Shown in pieces: positions 31,571-39,947 of a stretch of DNA of 64,000 nucleotides (positions are counted from its first letter, which is position 1; the number at the start of each line of letters is the position of its first letter). The translations under genes and the position numbers were made by a program. The notes below the pieces were generated by a model. That model had not been told where the DNA came from. It did no database searches and saw nothing but the letters and a program-made list of their open reading frames with translations. Source of the stretch: Paractinoplanes lichenicola (GTDB taxonomy: Bacteria > Actinomycetota > Actinomycetes > Mycobacteriales > Micromonosporaceae); contig NZ_JAENHO010000005.1 in NCBI RefSeq assembly GCF_016785085.1, positions 124,001 through 188,000 of the forward strand, written 5' to 3'.

Positions 31571-32548
31571 ATGCGCGAAGGCATGATCGTCGCCGATGTT
31601 CCGCTTGATCGGGTTGTCTCGATTGATGGCGTGAGTGTCGACGAGCTCGCGTGCACGATGGCGAGCAGCCCCGACGACCTCGCGCCGATCGTGACCCGTG
31701 TGCCGGAGGGCTGTGTCACGCCGGGAGCGTTCGCCGAAGCCGCAGTGGCCGATCTCGAACGAGCGGCCGTCGAGCTGCTGCCGGCCTGGCTTCCCGGCGC
31801 GAGCATTGCCCGCCCCGATGTCGGTGGCCTCGCCGCGGCCCGCCTGCTCGCGGAAGAGATGGCCGGTGAGAACCGCTTTCCCCGCACGTTCCTGACCGAC
31901 CTCGCCACCCTCGCGCTGACCGGTCGCCGGCCGCGAGCGACGCCACCCTTGCGTGTCCGTGCCCGGCAGCTGGCCCGCCTGGTGGCCGAGGCGTTCGGCC
32001 GGCGCCGCACGGTTCTGCTCGTCGACGATCCCGACGACCGGGAGTCGGTGATCGCCGGTGCCGAGTGGCTGGTGCACAACGGTGGCCCGGCCGTGTGGCT
32101 GCTCGGCACCACCGACGACCGCGTTCCCGTCGTCCGGGCCTCGATCGTCGCGCCGGCCCGCAGCGTTGCTGCTCGGGGGCGGCCGCATCCCGCGAGTGCT
32201 GCCGAGACGGCGCTCGAGGCCGCGCTCGCCGCGGAGGCGTGGGCGGGCGGCCGCCGCTGGAATCAGGACTACCGCACGAACGAGCTCACCCCGCCCGTAC
32301 GGCTGGATCTGCTCTGGCCTGACGAAAGGTGCGTGGTCGAGATCGACGGGCCCGAGCACTGTCACCCCGTGCGGTTCGAGGCGGATCGGCGCCGGGACGT
32401 GCGACTGCAGCTGGACGGTTATGCCGTTCTTCGGTTCACCAATGCCCGCATCACCCATGACCTCGGCGCTGTGGTTCATCAGATCGGCACGTATGTGCGG
32501 GCCCGGCGCCGTGACCACGCGGAAGGACACCAGCATGGCCGGCGATGA
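31571..32548 (+). CDS. DUF559 / PD-(D/E)XK (Vsr-like) endonuclease-domain protein
   Basis: 325 residues, first gene of a three-gene cassette. The C-terminal domain (about 205-315) is a DUF559, Vsr-like nuclease fold: a helix with SAAETALEAALAAEAWAGG, the strand pair RLDLLWPDERCVVEIDG with likely metal ligands Asp246, Glu257 and Asp259, then HCHPVRFEADRRRDVRLQLDGYAVLRFTNARI. The catalytic Lys of classical PD-(D/E)XK enzymes is not in the usual place, as in other DUF559 members. The N-terminal 200 residues are helical with a Rossmann-like stretch (TVLLVDDPDDRESVIAGAEWLVHNGGPAVWLLGTTDDRV) and have no assigned family. Start 31571 or 31583. It overlaps the next gene by 14 bases. Confidence 0.75.
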   Translation: MREGMIVADVPLDRVVSIDGVSVDELACTMASSPDDLAPIVTRVPEGCVTPGAFAEAAVADLERAAVELLPAWLPGASIARPDVGGLAAARLLAEEMAGENRFPRTFLTDLATLALTGRRPRATPPLRVRARQLARLVAEAFGRRRTVLLVDDPDDRESVIAGAEWLVHNGGPAVWLLGTTDDRVPVVRASIVAPARSVAARGRPHPASAAETALEAALAAEAWAGGRRWNQDYRTNELTPPVRLDLLWPDERCVVEIDGPEHCHPVRFEADRRRDVRLQLDGYAVLRFTNARITHDLGAVVHQIGTYVRARRRDHAEGHQHGRR

Positions 32549-33197
32549 CCTGACCCCTTCGGAGGCCGCGATTCTCGTGGTGCTGATGGTCGAGGCGCGC
32601 GAGGTGCTCAATACCGAACTGCGGGAGCGGTACGGGCTTGACGTGCGCAAGCCGTCCCGTGACAAGCTGGCGCGGCTGCACTACGTCTCGAACCGCAAGA
32701 GTGGCCGCACCACCGCGCTGCAGCTCGACGACAAGGGCTGGGTGCGGATGCAGAGCGACTTCGACTTCAAGGCGCGCGGGGCCACGGCGCTCGGGGCCGC
32801 GCTGACCGCCCTGCACACCCACCTGCGGGACCGGATCGTCGAGCGCAGCGGTGCGGCCAACCTGACCGAGCTCTTCGCCCGTACGGAGATGCGCGCCCCA
32901 GCTGGGCTGAGTCCGCGTACGGACATGCGCGCCCCGGCGGGGCTGGGTCCGCGGGTTTTGGCCGCCGTCCGGGCGCTCGCCGAGAAGCCGGGCGACTGGG
33001 TGGGCCTGCGCCGGTTGCGGCCGTTCTTCGCCGACGTCCCGCGTGACGAGCTGGACGAGGCCTTGCGGCAGCTCAGCGATCGCGGTGCCGTCACGATCGT
33101 GCCCGAGTCGAACCAGAGGACCCTCACCGCGGCCGACCACGAGGCCGCGTTGCGGCTCGGCGGGCAGGAGAATCACCTGCTGGCGGTCGGGGTGTGA
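32535..33197 (+). CDS. Winged-helix-like partner protein of the ATPase cassette
   Basis: 220 residues. The N-terminal part (LTPSEAAILVVLMVEAREVLNTELRERYGLDVRKPSRDKLARLHYVSNRKSGRTTALQLDDKGW) and the C-terminal part (RVLAAVRALAEKPGDWVGLRRLRPFFADVPRDELDEALRQLSDRGAVTIVP) both look like winged helices, joined by a linker with a 12-residue tandem duplication (RTEMRAPAGLSP and RTDMRAPAGLGP, residues 116-139). It probably reads DNA or recruits the nuclease to the ATPase; this is inferred from fold pattern and position. GGAAGGA precedes the ATG. Its stop overlaps the ATPase start (TGATG). Confidence 0.72.
   Translation: MAGDDLTPSEAAILVVLMVEAREVLNTELRERYGLDVRKPSRDKLARLHYVSNRKSGRTTALQLDDKGWVRMQSDFDFKARGATALGAALTALHTHLRDRIVERSGAANLTELFARTEMRAPAGLSPRTDMRAPAGLGPRVLAAVRALAEKPGDWVGLRRLRPFFADVPRDELDEALRQLSDRGAVTIVPESNQRTLTAADHEAALRLGGQENHLLAVGV
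32880..32951 (+). repeat. 36-bp tandem duplication in cassette gene 2
   Basis: Two in-frame 36-base copies, each starting CGTACGGA and differing at a few positions, encode the linker of the winged-helix-like protein. Confidence 0.88.
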
Positions 33198-36100
33198 TGA
33201 ACGAGGAGCAGCGGGCGGCGCTCAAGTCGCTGCGCTTCAACTGGGCGCCGGTGCCCGACGACATCTGGCGGCCGCTGCCGTTCCACGTCGACGGCCTGCA
33301 CGTGCCGGTGCTGCGCGAGATCTCGGACGGCTACGCCGAGGCCGAGCGGAGCCGCGACGCCAGCCCGATCGGCCTGGTCGTGCAGGGCCAGCGCGGCTCC
33401 GGCAAGACCCACCTGCTGGGCTGGGTGCGGCAGCAGGTGCAGGCCCGCGAGGGTTACTTCTTCCTGGTCAGCCTGCTCGACGCGGGCAGCTTCTGGGACA
33501 GCGTGCTGGCCGCGATGCTCGACGGCCTGGCCCGTCCCGTGCCGGGCACCGGCCAGACCCAGCTCACCCAGCTGCTGCGCCGGCTGTCGGCGATGGTCGG
33601 GGCGCCCCGCAAGTCCCGGCGCGCGGTCATGGGCGACACCGACCTGACCCGGGCCGACCTGGACGCGTTCATCGAGGGGCTGGGCGCCTTCGACCGGCAG
33701 GTGGCGCGGTCGAGCCAGGAGACGGCGCGGGCCCTGGCCCTGGCCGCCTCCGAGGAGGTCGCCCACCGCGACTTGGCCGAGAACTACTTCATCTCGGGCG
33801 AGGAGAACGTGCCCGGGGAGCGGCACGCGTGGGGGATGCGCCGGGCACCGCGGTCGGCGCAGCTGATCGTGCAGGACCTGTCGTGGCTGCTCGCGCTGAC
33901 CGGCCCGGCGGTGATCGCGATCGACCAGGTCGACACGCTGATCGCCCAGGTCGCCGTGCAGAGCGACCCGGCGCTGGCCGCGGCGGCCGTCGTCGACCCC
34001 GAGCAGGCGCTGATGCTGGCCCGGATGGCCGACGGGCTGATGACGCTGCGCCAGATCACCCGGCGCACGCTGACCGTGCTGGCCTGCATCCCGAACTCGT
34101 GGACGATCGTCTCGACGGCCGCGGCCGACACGGTGGCCGACCGGTTCCGCCTGACGCCGCACCTGCAGCGGATCAACGACGACGACCTGGCCCGGGCGAT
34201 CGTCGAGAAGCGGTTCGGGCCGCGCTATCAGGAGATCGGCTTCACTCCGCCCTTCGCCACGTGGCCGGTCGCGCCGCAGGCCTTCGCGCAGGCCGGGCGG
34301 TACACGCCGCGGCAGCTGCTCAAGGAGATCGACCAGCACGTCCGGGCCTGCATCGACGACGACGAGGTGCGGTTGCTGGAACGGCTCGGGGCCGCGGTGT
34401 CCTCCGAGCGTCGGCCGCCGAAGCCGCCGACGGGTGCCGAGGATTTCGATGCCCGGTTCGACGAGCTGCGCAAGGCGGCCGAGGTGCTCGCCCCGCTGGC
34501 CCGCGACACCGAGGACAGGGTGGTGCCGCCGCTGCTGGCGGCCGGGCTCACGGCGTGGATCCTCGAGCGCGGCGAGGCGGGCGAGGCGTTCAATGTGGAC
34601 CCGCCGCCGAGCAACGACCCGCCGCTGCACGCGCGGCTGCGGCTCACCCTGAACGAGCAGACCGAGGATCAGGCGCACTGGAGTTTTCGCGCCATCAGCG
34701 ACGAGCACCATCACAGCGCGGCCCTGTCGCGCATCCGCAAGGCGTCGATGGCGGCGGCCGTGGATGCCGGTACGCCCAAGCGCCGGCTCTTCCTGTTGCG
34801 CAACGGGAAATGGGCGGCGGGGGAGCGTACGCGGGCCGCGGTCTTGAAGTTGGAGCAGGAGGGCGGCATGACCTTGCCGCTCAGCGAGGACGACCTGCGG
34901 ACGTTGTCGGCGCTGCAGGTGATGCTGACCGAGACCACTATGGACCTGCAGGGCTGGCTGATCGAGCGGCGTCCGGCCCACGGGCTCGCGTTCCTGCGGC
35001 AGGCCCTGGGTGAGGTGCAGCCCAAGACCCATCCCGTACGGGTTGAGCCCGAGCCCGCGCAGGCCAAGACGGATCCCGTACGGGTTGAGCCCGAGCCCGC
35101 GCAGGCCGGGCCCCCGCACGTCGAGTCCACGAGCGCCGGGCCGGCTTTTGTGATCGGTCACGGTTATGAGGACGGCGGGCCCGTTTGCCTGCCGCTCGAG
35201 GCGCTGCGCAAACACGCGACGATCTTCGCCGGCTCCGGTTCGGGCAAGACCGTGCTGATCCGGCGCATCGTCGAGGAGTGCGCGCTGCAGGGCGTCTCGG
35301 CGATCGTGCTCGACCCGAACAATGACCTGGCCCGGCTGGGCGAGCCCTGGCCCGAGCAGCCCGCCGCCTGGCGACCCGGCGACGACGTCAAGGCCGCCGA
35401 CTATCTGGCCGGCACCGACGTCGTCGTCTGGACGCCGCGGCGCGCCGCCGGTCGGCCGCTCAGCTTCCAGCCGCTGCCCGACTTCCGCGGCGTACGGGAT
35501 GATCCGGACGAGTTCGCCGAGGCGGTGGAGGCCGCGGTGGCCTCGCTCGCCCCGCGGGCCGGAGTCACCGCGAAAACGACGAAGGCGCAGCTCGGGCTGG
35601 CCGTGTTGCGGACCGCGGTCGAGCATTACGGCCGGCGTGGCGGCCGCCGCCTCAAGGGGCTCATCGACACGCTGGGTGACCTGCCGGACGGGCTGATCGA
35701 CATCGACGGCGCCGACAAGATCGGGCTGGGGCTGGCCCACACCCTGACCGCGGCCATGGTCAACGACCCGCTCTTCGGCGGCGACGGCACCCCGATGGAC
35801 CCGGGGCGGCTGCTCACCCCGAAGCCGGGCAAGCGGGCCCGGATCTCGGTGATCAGCCTGGTCGGCCTGCCCTCGGACGACGCCCGGCAGAGCTTCGTCA
35901 ACCAGCTGCAGATGGCGCTGTTCGCGTGGATCAAGAAGAACCCGGCCGGCGACCGCCCGCTGCTGGGGCTGCTGATCATGGATGAGGCGCAGACGTTCGC
36001 CCCGTCCGGCGCGATGACCGCCTGCACGCAGAGCACGCTCGCGCTGGCCGCGCAGGCCCGCAAGTACGGCCTGGGGCTGGTCTTCGCCACTCAGGCGCCC

Positions 36101-36364
36101 AAGGGCCTGCACAACCGGATCCCGGGCAACGCCGCCACCCAGATGTACGGCCTGATGAACAGCCCGATCCAGATCGAGGCGGCCCGCGACATGGCCAAGG
36201 CGAAGGGCGGCGACGTCCCCGACATCTCGCGGCTGACGACGGGCGAGTTCTATCTGGCGGCCGAGGGGGCGGCACCCCGCAAGATCCGTACGCCATTGTC
36301 GCTGACCCATCATCCGCGCAGCCCGCTGACCGTCGAGGAGGTCGTCGCGCGCGCCCGCGGCTGA
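33197..36364 (+). CDS. Double P-loop ATPase: AAA-type N-terminus, HerA-like C-terminus
   Basis: 1055 residues. The N-terminal ATPase has Walker A GQRGSGKTH at 64-72 and Walker B VIAIDQVD at 239-246. A middle region (about 440-605) is helical/winged. A Pro/Glu-rich linker (610-637) carries a 14-residue tandem duplication. The C-terminal motor (about 650-1055) is of the HerA/FtsK-VirB4 class: GSGSGKT at 679-685, the strand VSAIVLDPNNDLARLG, Walker B LLIMDEAQTFAP (Asp929, Glu930), then ARKYGLGLVFATQAPKGLHNRIPGNAATQ. Two separate motors in one chain, plus a nuclease and a DNA-reading partner in overlapping frames, suggest a DNA-translocating complex. I know no named system with this composition. 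The ATG at 33197 is chosen; a GTG three bases upstream is also possible. Confidence 0.85.
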   Translation: MNEEQRAALKSLRFNWAPVPDDIWRPLPFHVDGLHVPVLREISDGYAEAERSRDASPIGLVVQGQRGSGKTHLLGWVRQQVQAREGYFFLVSLLDAGSFWDSVLAAMLDGLARPVPGTGQTQLTQLLRRLSAMVGAPRKSRRAVMGDTDLTRADLDAFIEGLGAFDRQVARSSQETARALALAASEEVAHRDLAENYFISGEENVPGERHAWGMRRAPRSAQLIVQDLSWLLALTGPAVIAIDQVDTLIAQVAVQSDPALAAAAVVDPEQALMLARMADGLMTLRQITRRTLTVLACIPNSWTIVSTAAADTVADRFRLTPHLQRINDDDLARAIVEKRFGPRYQEIGFTPPFATWPVAPQAFAQAGRYTPRQLLKEIDQHVRACIDDDEVRLLERLGAAVSSERRPPKPPTGAEDFDARFDELRKAAEVLAPLARDTEDRVVPPLLAAGLTAWILERGEAGEAFNVDPPPSNDPPLHARLRLTLNEQTEDQAHWSFRAISDEHHHSAALSRIRKASMAAAVDAGTPKRRLFLLRNGKWAAGERTRAAVLKLEQEGGMTLPLSEDDLRTLSALQVMLTETTMDLQGWLIERRPAHGLAFLRQALGEVQPKTHPVRVEPEPAQAKTDPVRVEPEPAQAGPPHVESTSAGPAFVIGHGYEDGGPVCLPLEALRKHATIFAGSGSGKTVLIRRIVEECALQGVSAIVLDPNNDLARLGEPWPEQPAAWRPGDDVKAADYLAGTDVVVWTPRRAAGRPLSFQPLPDFRGVRDDPDEFAEAVEAAVASLAPRAGVTAKTTKAQLGLAVLRTAVEHYGRRGGRRLKGLIDTLGDLPDGLIDIDGADKIGLGLAHTLTAAMVNDPLFGGDGTPMDPGRLLTPKPGKRARISVISLVGLPSDDARQSFVNQLQMALFAWIKKNPAGDRPLLGLLIMDEAQTFAPSGAMTACTQSTLALAAQARKYGLGLVFATQAPKGLHNRIPGNAATQMYGLMNSPIQIEAARDMAKAKGGDVPDISRLTTGEFYLAAEGAAPRKIRTPLSLTHHPRSPLTVEEVVARARG
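35024..35107 (+). repeat. 42-bp tandem duplication in the ATPase linker
   Basis: Two in-frame copies of 42 bases, each containing CCCGTACGGG and ending in codons for EPEPAQA. They lengthen the linker between the two motors by 14 residues. Confidence 0.9.
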
Positions 36365-36396
36365 ACCGTCCAGGATCGTCGCGCGCGCCCGCGGCT
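36342..36396 (+). repeat. 21-bp direct repeat at the cassette 3' edge
   Basis: The last 21 bases up to the ATPase stop (36342-36362) recur exactly at 36376-36396, 34 bases on. The intervening 13 bases are not part of a gene. This may be a local duplication or the trace of a recombination junction. Confidence 0.8.
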
Positions 36397-36440
36397 TGAA
36401 GTGATCAGGATTCGAGAAGCGGCCGCGACCAGGGTTTTCC

Positions 36441-36446
36441 TAGGCT
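36441..36446 (+). promoter_or_regulatory. -10 box of leaderless DUF1801 gene
   Basis: TAGGCT, six bases before the ATG at 36453. Confidence 0.5.
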
Positions 36447-36452
36447 CGGGGC

Positions 36453-36869
36453 ATGAGCGAGAACTTCACCAGCGAGGAACGCGCGGCCATGAAGGAGCGG
36501 GCCCAGGAGGTTCGCAAGGGCCGCACCACGAAGGGCAAGGACCAGGAGCCGGCCGTGCTCGAGAAGATCGCCGAGATGGCGGGCGAGGACCGGGCCATCG
36601 CCGAGCGTGTGCACGCGATCGTCAAGGAGGTCGCGCCCGAGCTGCTGCCGCGCCTGTGGTACGGCATGCCGGCGTACGGGAAAGGGGGTAAGGCGACCGT
36701 GTTCTTCCAGGCCAAGGTCAAGTTCAAGGTCCGGTACGCCACCCTCGGCTTCAGCGAGGACGCGCAGCTCGACGAGGGCGCGATGTGGCCGACCGCGTTC
36801 GCCGTCACGGCCCTCACCCCCGAGGTCGAGGAGCGCATTGCCGGCCTGGTGAAGCGGGCCGCCGGATAA
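36453..36869 (+). CDS. DUF1801 domain protein
   Basis: 138 residues of the DUF1801/YdhG-like family: IAERVHAIVKEVAPELLPRLWYGMPAYGKGGKATVFFQAKVKFKVRYATLGFSEDAQLDEG, then TPEVEERIAGLVKRAA. These are small alpha/beta proteins, some linked to iron handling. Here the N-terminal 40 residues are a charged helix (SEERAAMKERAQEVRKGRTTKGKDQEP). Cytoplasmic; specific role unknown. Stands between the ATPase cassette and the methyltransferase, ten bases before the latter. Confidence 0.83.
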   Translation: MSENFTSEERAAMKERAQEVRKGRTTKGKDQEPAVLEKIAEMAGEDRAIAERVHAIVKEVAPELLPRLWYGMPAYGKGGKATVFFQAKVKFKVRYATLGFSEDAQLDEGAMWPTAFAVTALTPEVEERIAGLVKRAAG

Positions 36870-36879
36870 CATCGGGGCC

Positions 36880-37473
36880 GTGAGTGATCAGAACGGCTGG
36901 CTCAAGCTCCTCGGTGAGAACCCGGACCACTCGCAGTGGTACATCGACCGGTTCCGCAAGATGGCCGAGGCCGGGGCCGACCTGCACGGCGAGGCGCGCC
37001 TGGTCGACGCGATGGTGCCCCGCGGCGCGCGGATCCTGGACGCCGGGTGCGGCACGGGCCGCGTCGGGGGCTATCTCGCCGCGGCCGGCCACGACGTCGT
37101 CGGCGTCGACCTCGACCCGAAGCTGATCGAGGCGGCCCGCGCCGATCACCCGGCCGCCGAGTGGCTGGTCGGCGACCTGAGCGAGCTCGACCTGCCCGGC
37201 CGGTTCGACCTGATCGTCTGCGCCGGCAACGTGGTGACCTTCGTGGCGCCCAGCACCCGCGTCGAGATTCTCCGCCAGGCTGGGCGCCATCTGGGCGATG
37301 GTGCCCGTTTTGTCGTCGGCTTCGGCGCCGGGCGCGACTACGCGTTCGACGACTTCCTGGCCGACGCGGCCGCCGCCGGGCTGACCCCCGACCTGCTCCT
37401 GGGCACGTGGGATCTGCGCCCCTTCACGCCGGAATCGGACTTCCTCGTCGCCGTTCTGCGCGCCGCCCTGTAA
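36880..37473 (+). CDS. SAM-dependent methyltransferase (class I)
   Basis: 197 residues. The class I methyltransferase core reads ARILDAGCGTGRVGGYLAAAGHDVVGVDLDPKLIEAAR (motif I GCGTG, acidic loop VDLD), then LVGDLSELDLPGRFDLIVCAGNVVTFV. The N-terminal SQWYIDRFRKMAEAGADLHGEARLVDAM fits Methyltransf_25-type proteins. The substrate is unknown. The GTG at 36880 has TAACAT (36867-36872) seven bases upstream and no ribosome-binding site, so it may have its own leaderless promoter. Confidence 0.88.
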   Translation: MSDQNGWLKLLGENPDHSQWYIDRFRKMAEAGADLHGEARLVDAMVPRGARILDAGCGTGRVGGYLAAAGHDVVGVDLDPKLIEAARADHPAAEWLVGDLSELDLPGRFDLIVCAGNVVTFVAPSTRVEILRQAGRHLGDGARFVVGFGAGRDYAFDDFLADAAAAGLTPDLLLGTWDLRPFTPESDFLVAVLRAAL

Positions 37474-37494
37474 CACCCCGGAAAAATCCCCACC

Positions 37495-37510
37495 GTTCAA
37501 ACGGTTGCCC
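37495..37510. promoter_or_regulatory. Auxiliary half-conserved operator
   Basis: GTTCAAACGGTTGCCC. The left arm matches the main operator 46 bases downstream (centre to centre) and the right arm is degenerate. Two sites at this distance would allow cooperative binding or looping by a LacI-type dimer pair. Confidence 0.5.
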
Positions 37511-37540
37511 GAACCGTGTGCTGCGTCATAGTCTCCACTC

Positions 37541-37556
37541 GTTCAAACGATTGAAC
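37541..37556. promoter_or_regulatory. LacI-type operator, copy 1 (perfect)
   Basis: GTTCAA-ACGA-TTGAAC, a perfect 6-4-6 inverted repeat 36 bases before the lyase-transport operon. Two near-identical copies lie before other units of the same regulon (46258-46273 and 51995-52010). Confidence 0.85.
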
Positions 37557-37591
37557 AGATCGTTGAGTGAGCGAACGAGAGCGAGCACACC

Positions 37592-38920
37592 GTGGCGTTT
37601 GACCTCCTGACCCAGCTCGGCGGAGACGAGCCCATGGCCGCCGTCTTCTCGCAGGAGCGGGCCGTCGCCGACTGGCTGCGGGTCGAGGCCGAGCTCGGCC
37701 GGGCGCTGGCCACGGCCGGGGTCGTCGACGCGGCCACCGGCGAGCGCATCGCCCAGGCCTGCCGCCTCGACGTGATCGACCTGCCCCGGCTGTGGGCCGA
37801 GTCGGCCAACGTCGGCTATCCGATCTTTCCGCTCGTTCGGATGATCTGCGAGGCGCTCGACGACGGCGATGCCGCGTTCGTCCACTACGGCGCGACCACG
37901 CAAGACATCATGGACTGTGCTCTCGCCCTGCAGGTCCGCGACGCCGCGAGCCGCCTGCTCGACCAGGTCGGCGTCGTCGGCGACGGGCTGGCGCGGCTGG
38001 TCGAGGAGCACGCCGGCACCGTGATGGCCGGCCGCACCCACGCCCAGCAGGCCGTGCCGACCACGTTCGGCGCCAAGATGGCCGTCTTCCTGGGCGAGCT
38101 GACCCGGCACCGGGCCCGCCTGACCGCGGCCCGGGACGCCGTCTCCGTCGTCTCGCTGTTCGGCGCGGGCGGCACCTCGGCGGCCCTCGGGGACACCGCC
38201 GATGCCGTACGGACCGATCTCGCGGCCCGCCTGGGGCTGCGCGACACCGTCGCGTCGTGGCACGTCGCCCGCGACCGGATCGGCGAGCTCACCCAGTCGG
38301 CCGCCCTGGCCGCGGCCACCTGCGTGCGGCTCGGGCGCGAGGTCGTCGACCTGTCCCGCACCGAGGTCGGCGAGATCGCCGAGGCCGACGGGATGTATCG
38401 CGGCGCCTCCTCAACGATGCCGCAGAAGGCCAACCCGATCTCGTCCGAGCTGGCCGTCGGGTTCGGCGTGATGGCCGAGGCCAACGCGCAGGCCGTGCTG
38501 CGGGCCCTGGAGGCCGGGCACGAGCGCGCCGCGGGGGAGTGGCAGGTCGAGTGGCAGGCCGTGCCGGCCACGCTGACCGCCGTCGCGGGCGCGCTGCGGG
38601 CCGCCGCCGCCATCGCGAACGGGCTGCGGGTCTTCCCCGAGCGGATGGCGGCCAACCTCGAGGCCGACGGGGGCCGGCTGATGGCCGAGGCCTACATGAT
38701 CGCCCTGGCCGCCACCCTGGGCCGGGACAAAGCACACGAGCTGGTGTACGGCGCGGTTCGCGACTCCCGGTCCGAGGGGTCCTCACTGCGAGACGCCGTG
38801 CGCGCCAAGGTCGGGGACGTCACCTGGTCCACGATCGCGGACACCCTTCCCGAGCCGTCGGCCTATGTCGGCTCCGCCCGCCGAGTCTGCGACGCCGCCC
38901 TGTCCGAGTGGCGCGCCTGA
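37592..38920 (+). CDS. Adenylosuccinate lyase-superfamily enzyme, CMLE (PcaB)-like
   Basis: 442-residue member of the fumarase/aspartase superfamily, closest in feel to 3-carboxy-cis,cis-muconate cycloisomerase. The signature loop SSTMPQKANPISSEL is complete. GATTQDIMDCALALQVRDA and GRTHAQQAVPTTFGAKMAVFLGEL carry the conserved Thr/His acid-base residues. Whether it is a true PcaB is doubtful because no other beta-ketoadipate genes except a muconolactone-isomerase-like one are present. A GTG at 37592 begins the frame; GAACGAGAGCGAGC upstream is a weak ribosome site. First gene of a transport operon behind two LacI-type operators. Confidence 0.85.
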   Translation: MAFDLLTQLGGDEPMAAVFSQERAVADWLRVEAELGRALATAGVVDAATGERIAQACRLDVIDLPRLWAESANVGYPIFPLVRMICEALDDGDAAFVHYGATTQDIMDCALALQVRDAASRLLDQVGVVGDGLARLVEEHAGTVMAGRTHAQQAVPTTFGAKMAVFLGELTRHRARLTAARDAVSVVSLFGAGGTSAALGDTADAVRTDLAARLGLRDTVASWHVARDRIGELTQSAALAAATCVRLGREVVDLSRTEVGEIAEADGMYRGASSTMPQKANPISSELAVGFGVMAEANAQAVLRALEAGHERAAGEWQVEWQAVPATLTAVAGALRAAAAIANGLRVFPERMAANLEADGGRLMAEAYMIALAATLGRDKAHELVYGAVRDSRSEGSSLRDAVRAKVGDVTWSTIADTLPEPSAYVGSARRVCDAALSEWRA

Positions 38921-38954
38921 ATCCCTCCCTCTCTCCGTCCCAACAGGAGCATCC

Positions 38955-39947
38955 ATGAATCTCACCCGGAGCCTGGCCGTCACCGTCGGCCTCGGCCTGC
39001 TTTTGACCGGCGCCGCCGCCTGCGACACCGAGTCCCCGTCCGAGTCGACCGCGGCCGGCGCGTCGGCCGCGCCCAAGCAGCTCACCTTCGGGCTGGCCAA
39101 CCAGCAGGAGTCGGTGACCTTCCCGGCCGCGCTGGCCAAGGGGGCCAAGGCCAAGGCCGACGAGCTCGGCATCAAGCTGGTCGCGCTCGACTCGCAGGGC
39201 GACCAGCAGAAGCAGGCCAGCCAGATGCAGGACCTGATCGCGCAGAAGGTCGACGGCATCATTCTCGTGCCGCTGGCCCCCGGCCCCGGCCAGGCGCTGG
39301 TCGACCAGGCCGCCAACGCGAACATCCCGGTCGGCACCGCGCACGGTTACGTCGGCTCGGACCGCGCGGTCGACAACCCGTACGAGAAATTGAAGTTCAT
39401 CGTGACCGAGAACGAGCAGGGCGCGGGGCAGACCGCCGGTGACCTGGCGGTCAAGGAGGTCAGCGGGGGCAAGGTGGCCGTGATCACGGGCGCGCCCGGC
39501 TTCGACGAGAACACCACGCGCGTCGAGAAGTTCAAGGCCGCGCTCGACGCCAAGGGCGGCTTCCAGGTCGTCGCGACGCAGCCGGGCAACTGGACCAAGC
39601 AGGACGGGCAGTCGGCCTGCCAGAACATCCTGGCCGCCACGCCCGACCTGGCCCTGATCTACGCGATCAGCGACGACATGGCGGTCGGCTGCGCGGCCGC
39701 GGTCAAGTCGGCCAACTCCAAAGCGAAGATCATCGGCGTCGGCGGCTCCGCGGCCGGCATCGCGGGTGTCAAGGACGGCACCCTGCTCGGCACGGTCTGC
39801 TACAAGCCGTACGACTCGGGCGAGATGGCCGTCCAGATGCTGCACGACGCCGTGACCGGCAAGCTGTCGGGCGCGCCGAAGACCACCTTCTACGACACCC
39901 CGGGAGTGACGAAGGCCAACGTCGACTCCTGCACCCCGCAATGGTGA
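38955..39947 (+). CDS. Sugar-type ABC substrate-binding lipoprotein
   Basis: 330-residue Peripla_BP_4 protein. The signal sequence MNLTRSLAVTVGLGLLLTGAAAC ends in a lipobox Cys. The mature core starts KQLTFGLANQQESVTFPAALAKGAKAKADELGIKLVALDSQGD and has DLIAQKVDGIILVPLAP, typical of ribose/xylose-class binding proteins. AGGAG lies before the ATG. It delivers an unknown ligand, probably a sugar or sugar-like acid, to the permease encoded two genes downstream; overlaps the ATPase gene by seven bases. Confidence 0.92.
   Translation: MNLTRSLAVTVGLGLLLTGAAACDTESPSESTAAGASAAPKQLTFGLANQQESVTFPAALAKGAKAKADELGIKLVALDSQGDQQKQASQMQDLIAQKVDGIILVPLAPGPGQALVDQAANANIPVGTAHGYVGSDRAVDNPYEKLKFIVTENEQGAGQTAGDLAVKEVSGGKVAVITGAPGFDENTTRVEKFKAALDAKGGFQVVATQPGNWTKQDGQSACQNILAATPDLALIYAISDDMAVGCAAAVKSANSKAKIIGVGGSAAGIAGVKDGTLLGTVCYKPYDSGEMAVQMLHDAVTGKLSGAPKTTFYDTPGVTKANVDSCTPQW

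Noticed and set aside
33173..36313. Very long open frame on the minus strand opposite the double ATPase
   Set aside because: High-GC shadow frame; its translation is rich in Arg, Gly, His and Pro without domains, and the plus strand has clear P-loop motifs.
31571..36364. Type I/III restriction-modification or BREX system
   Set aside because: No methyltransferase, specificity subunit, PglZ or Lon-type gene is adjacent; the methyltransferase at 36880 is a small-molecule type and separately promoted.
37592..38920. Naming the lyase pcaB or purB
   Set aside because: The signature loop defines only the superfamily; the context is neither protocatechuate nor purine metabolism.
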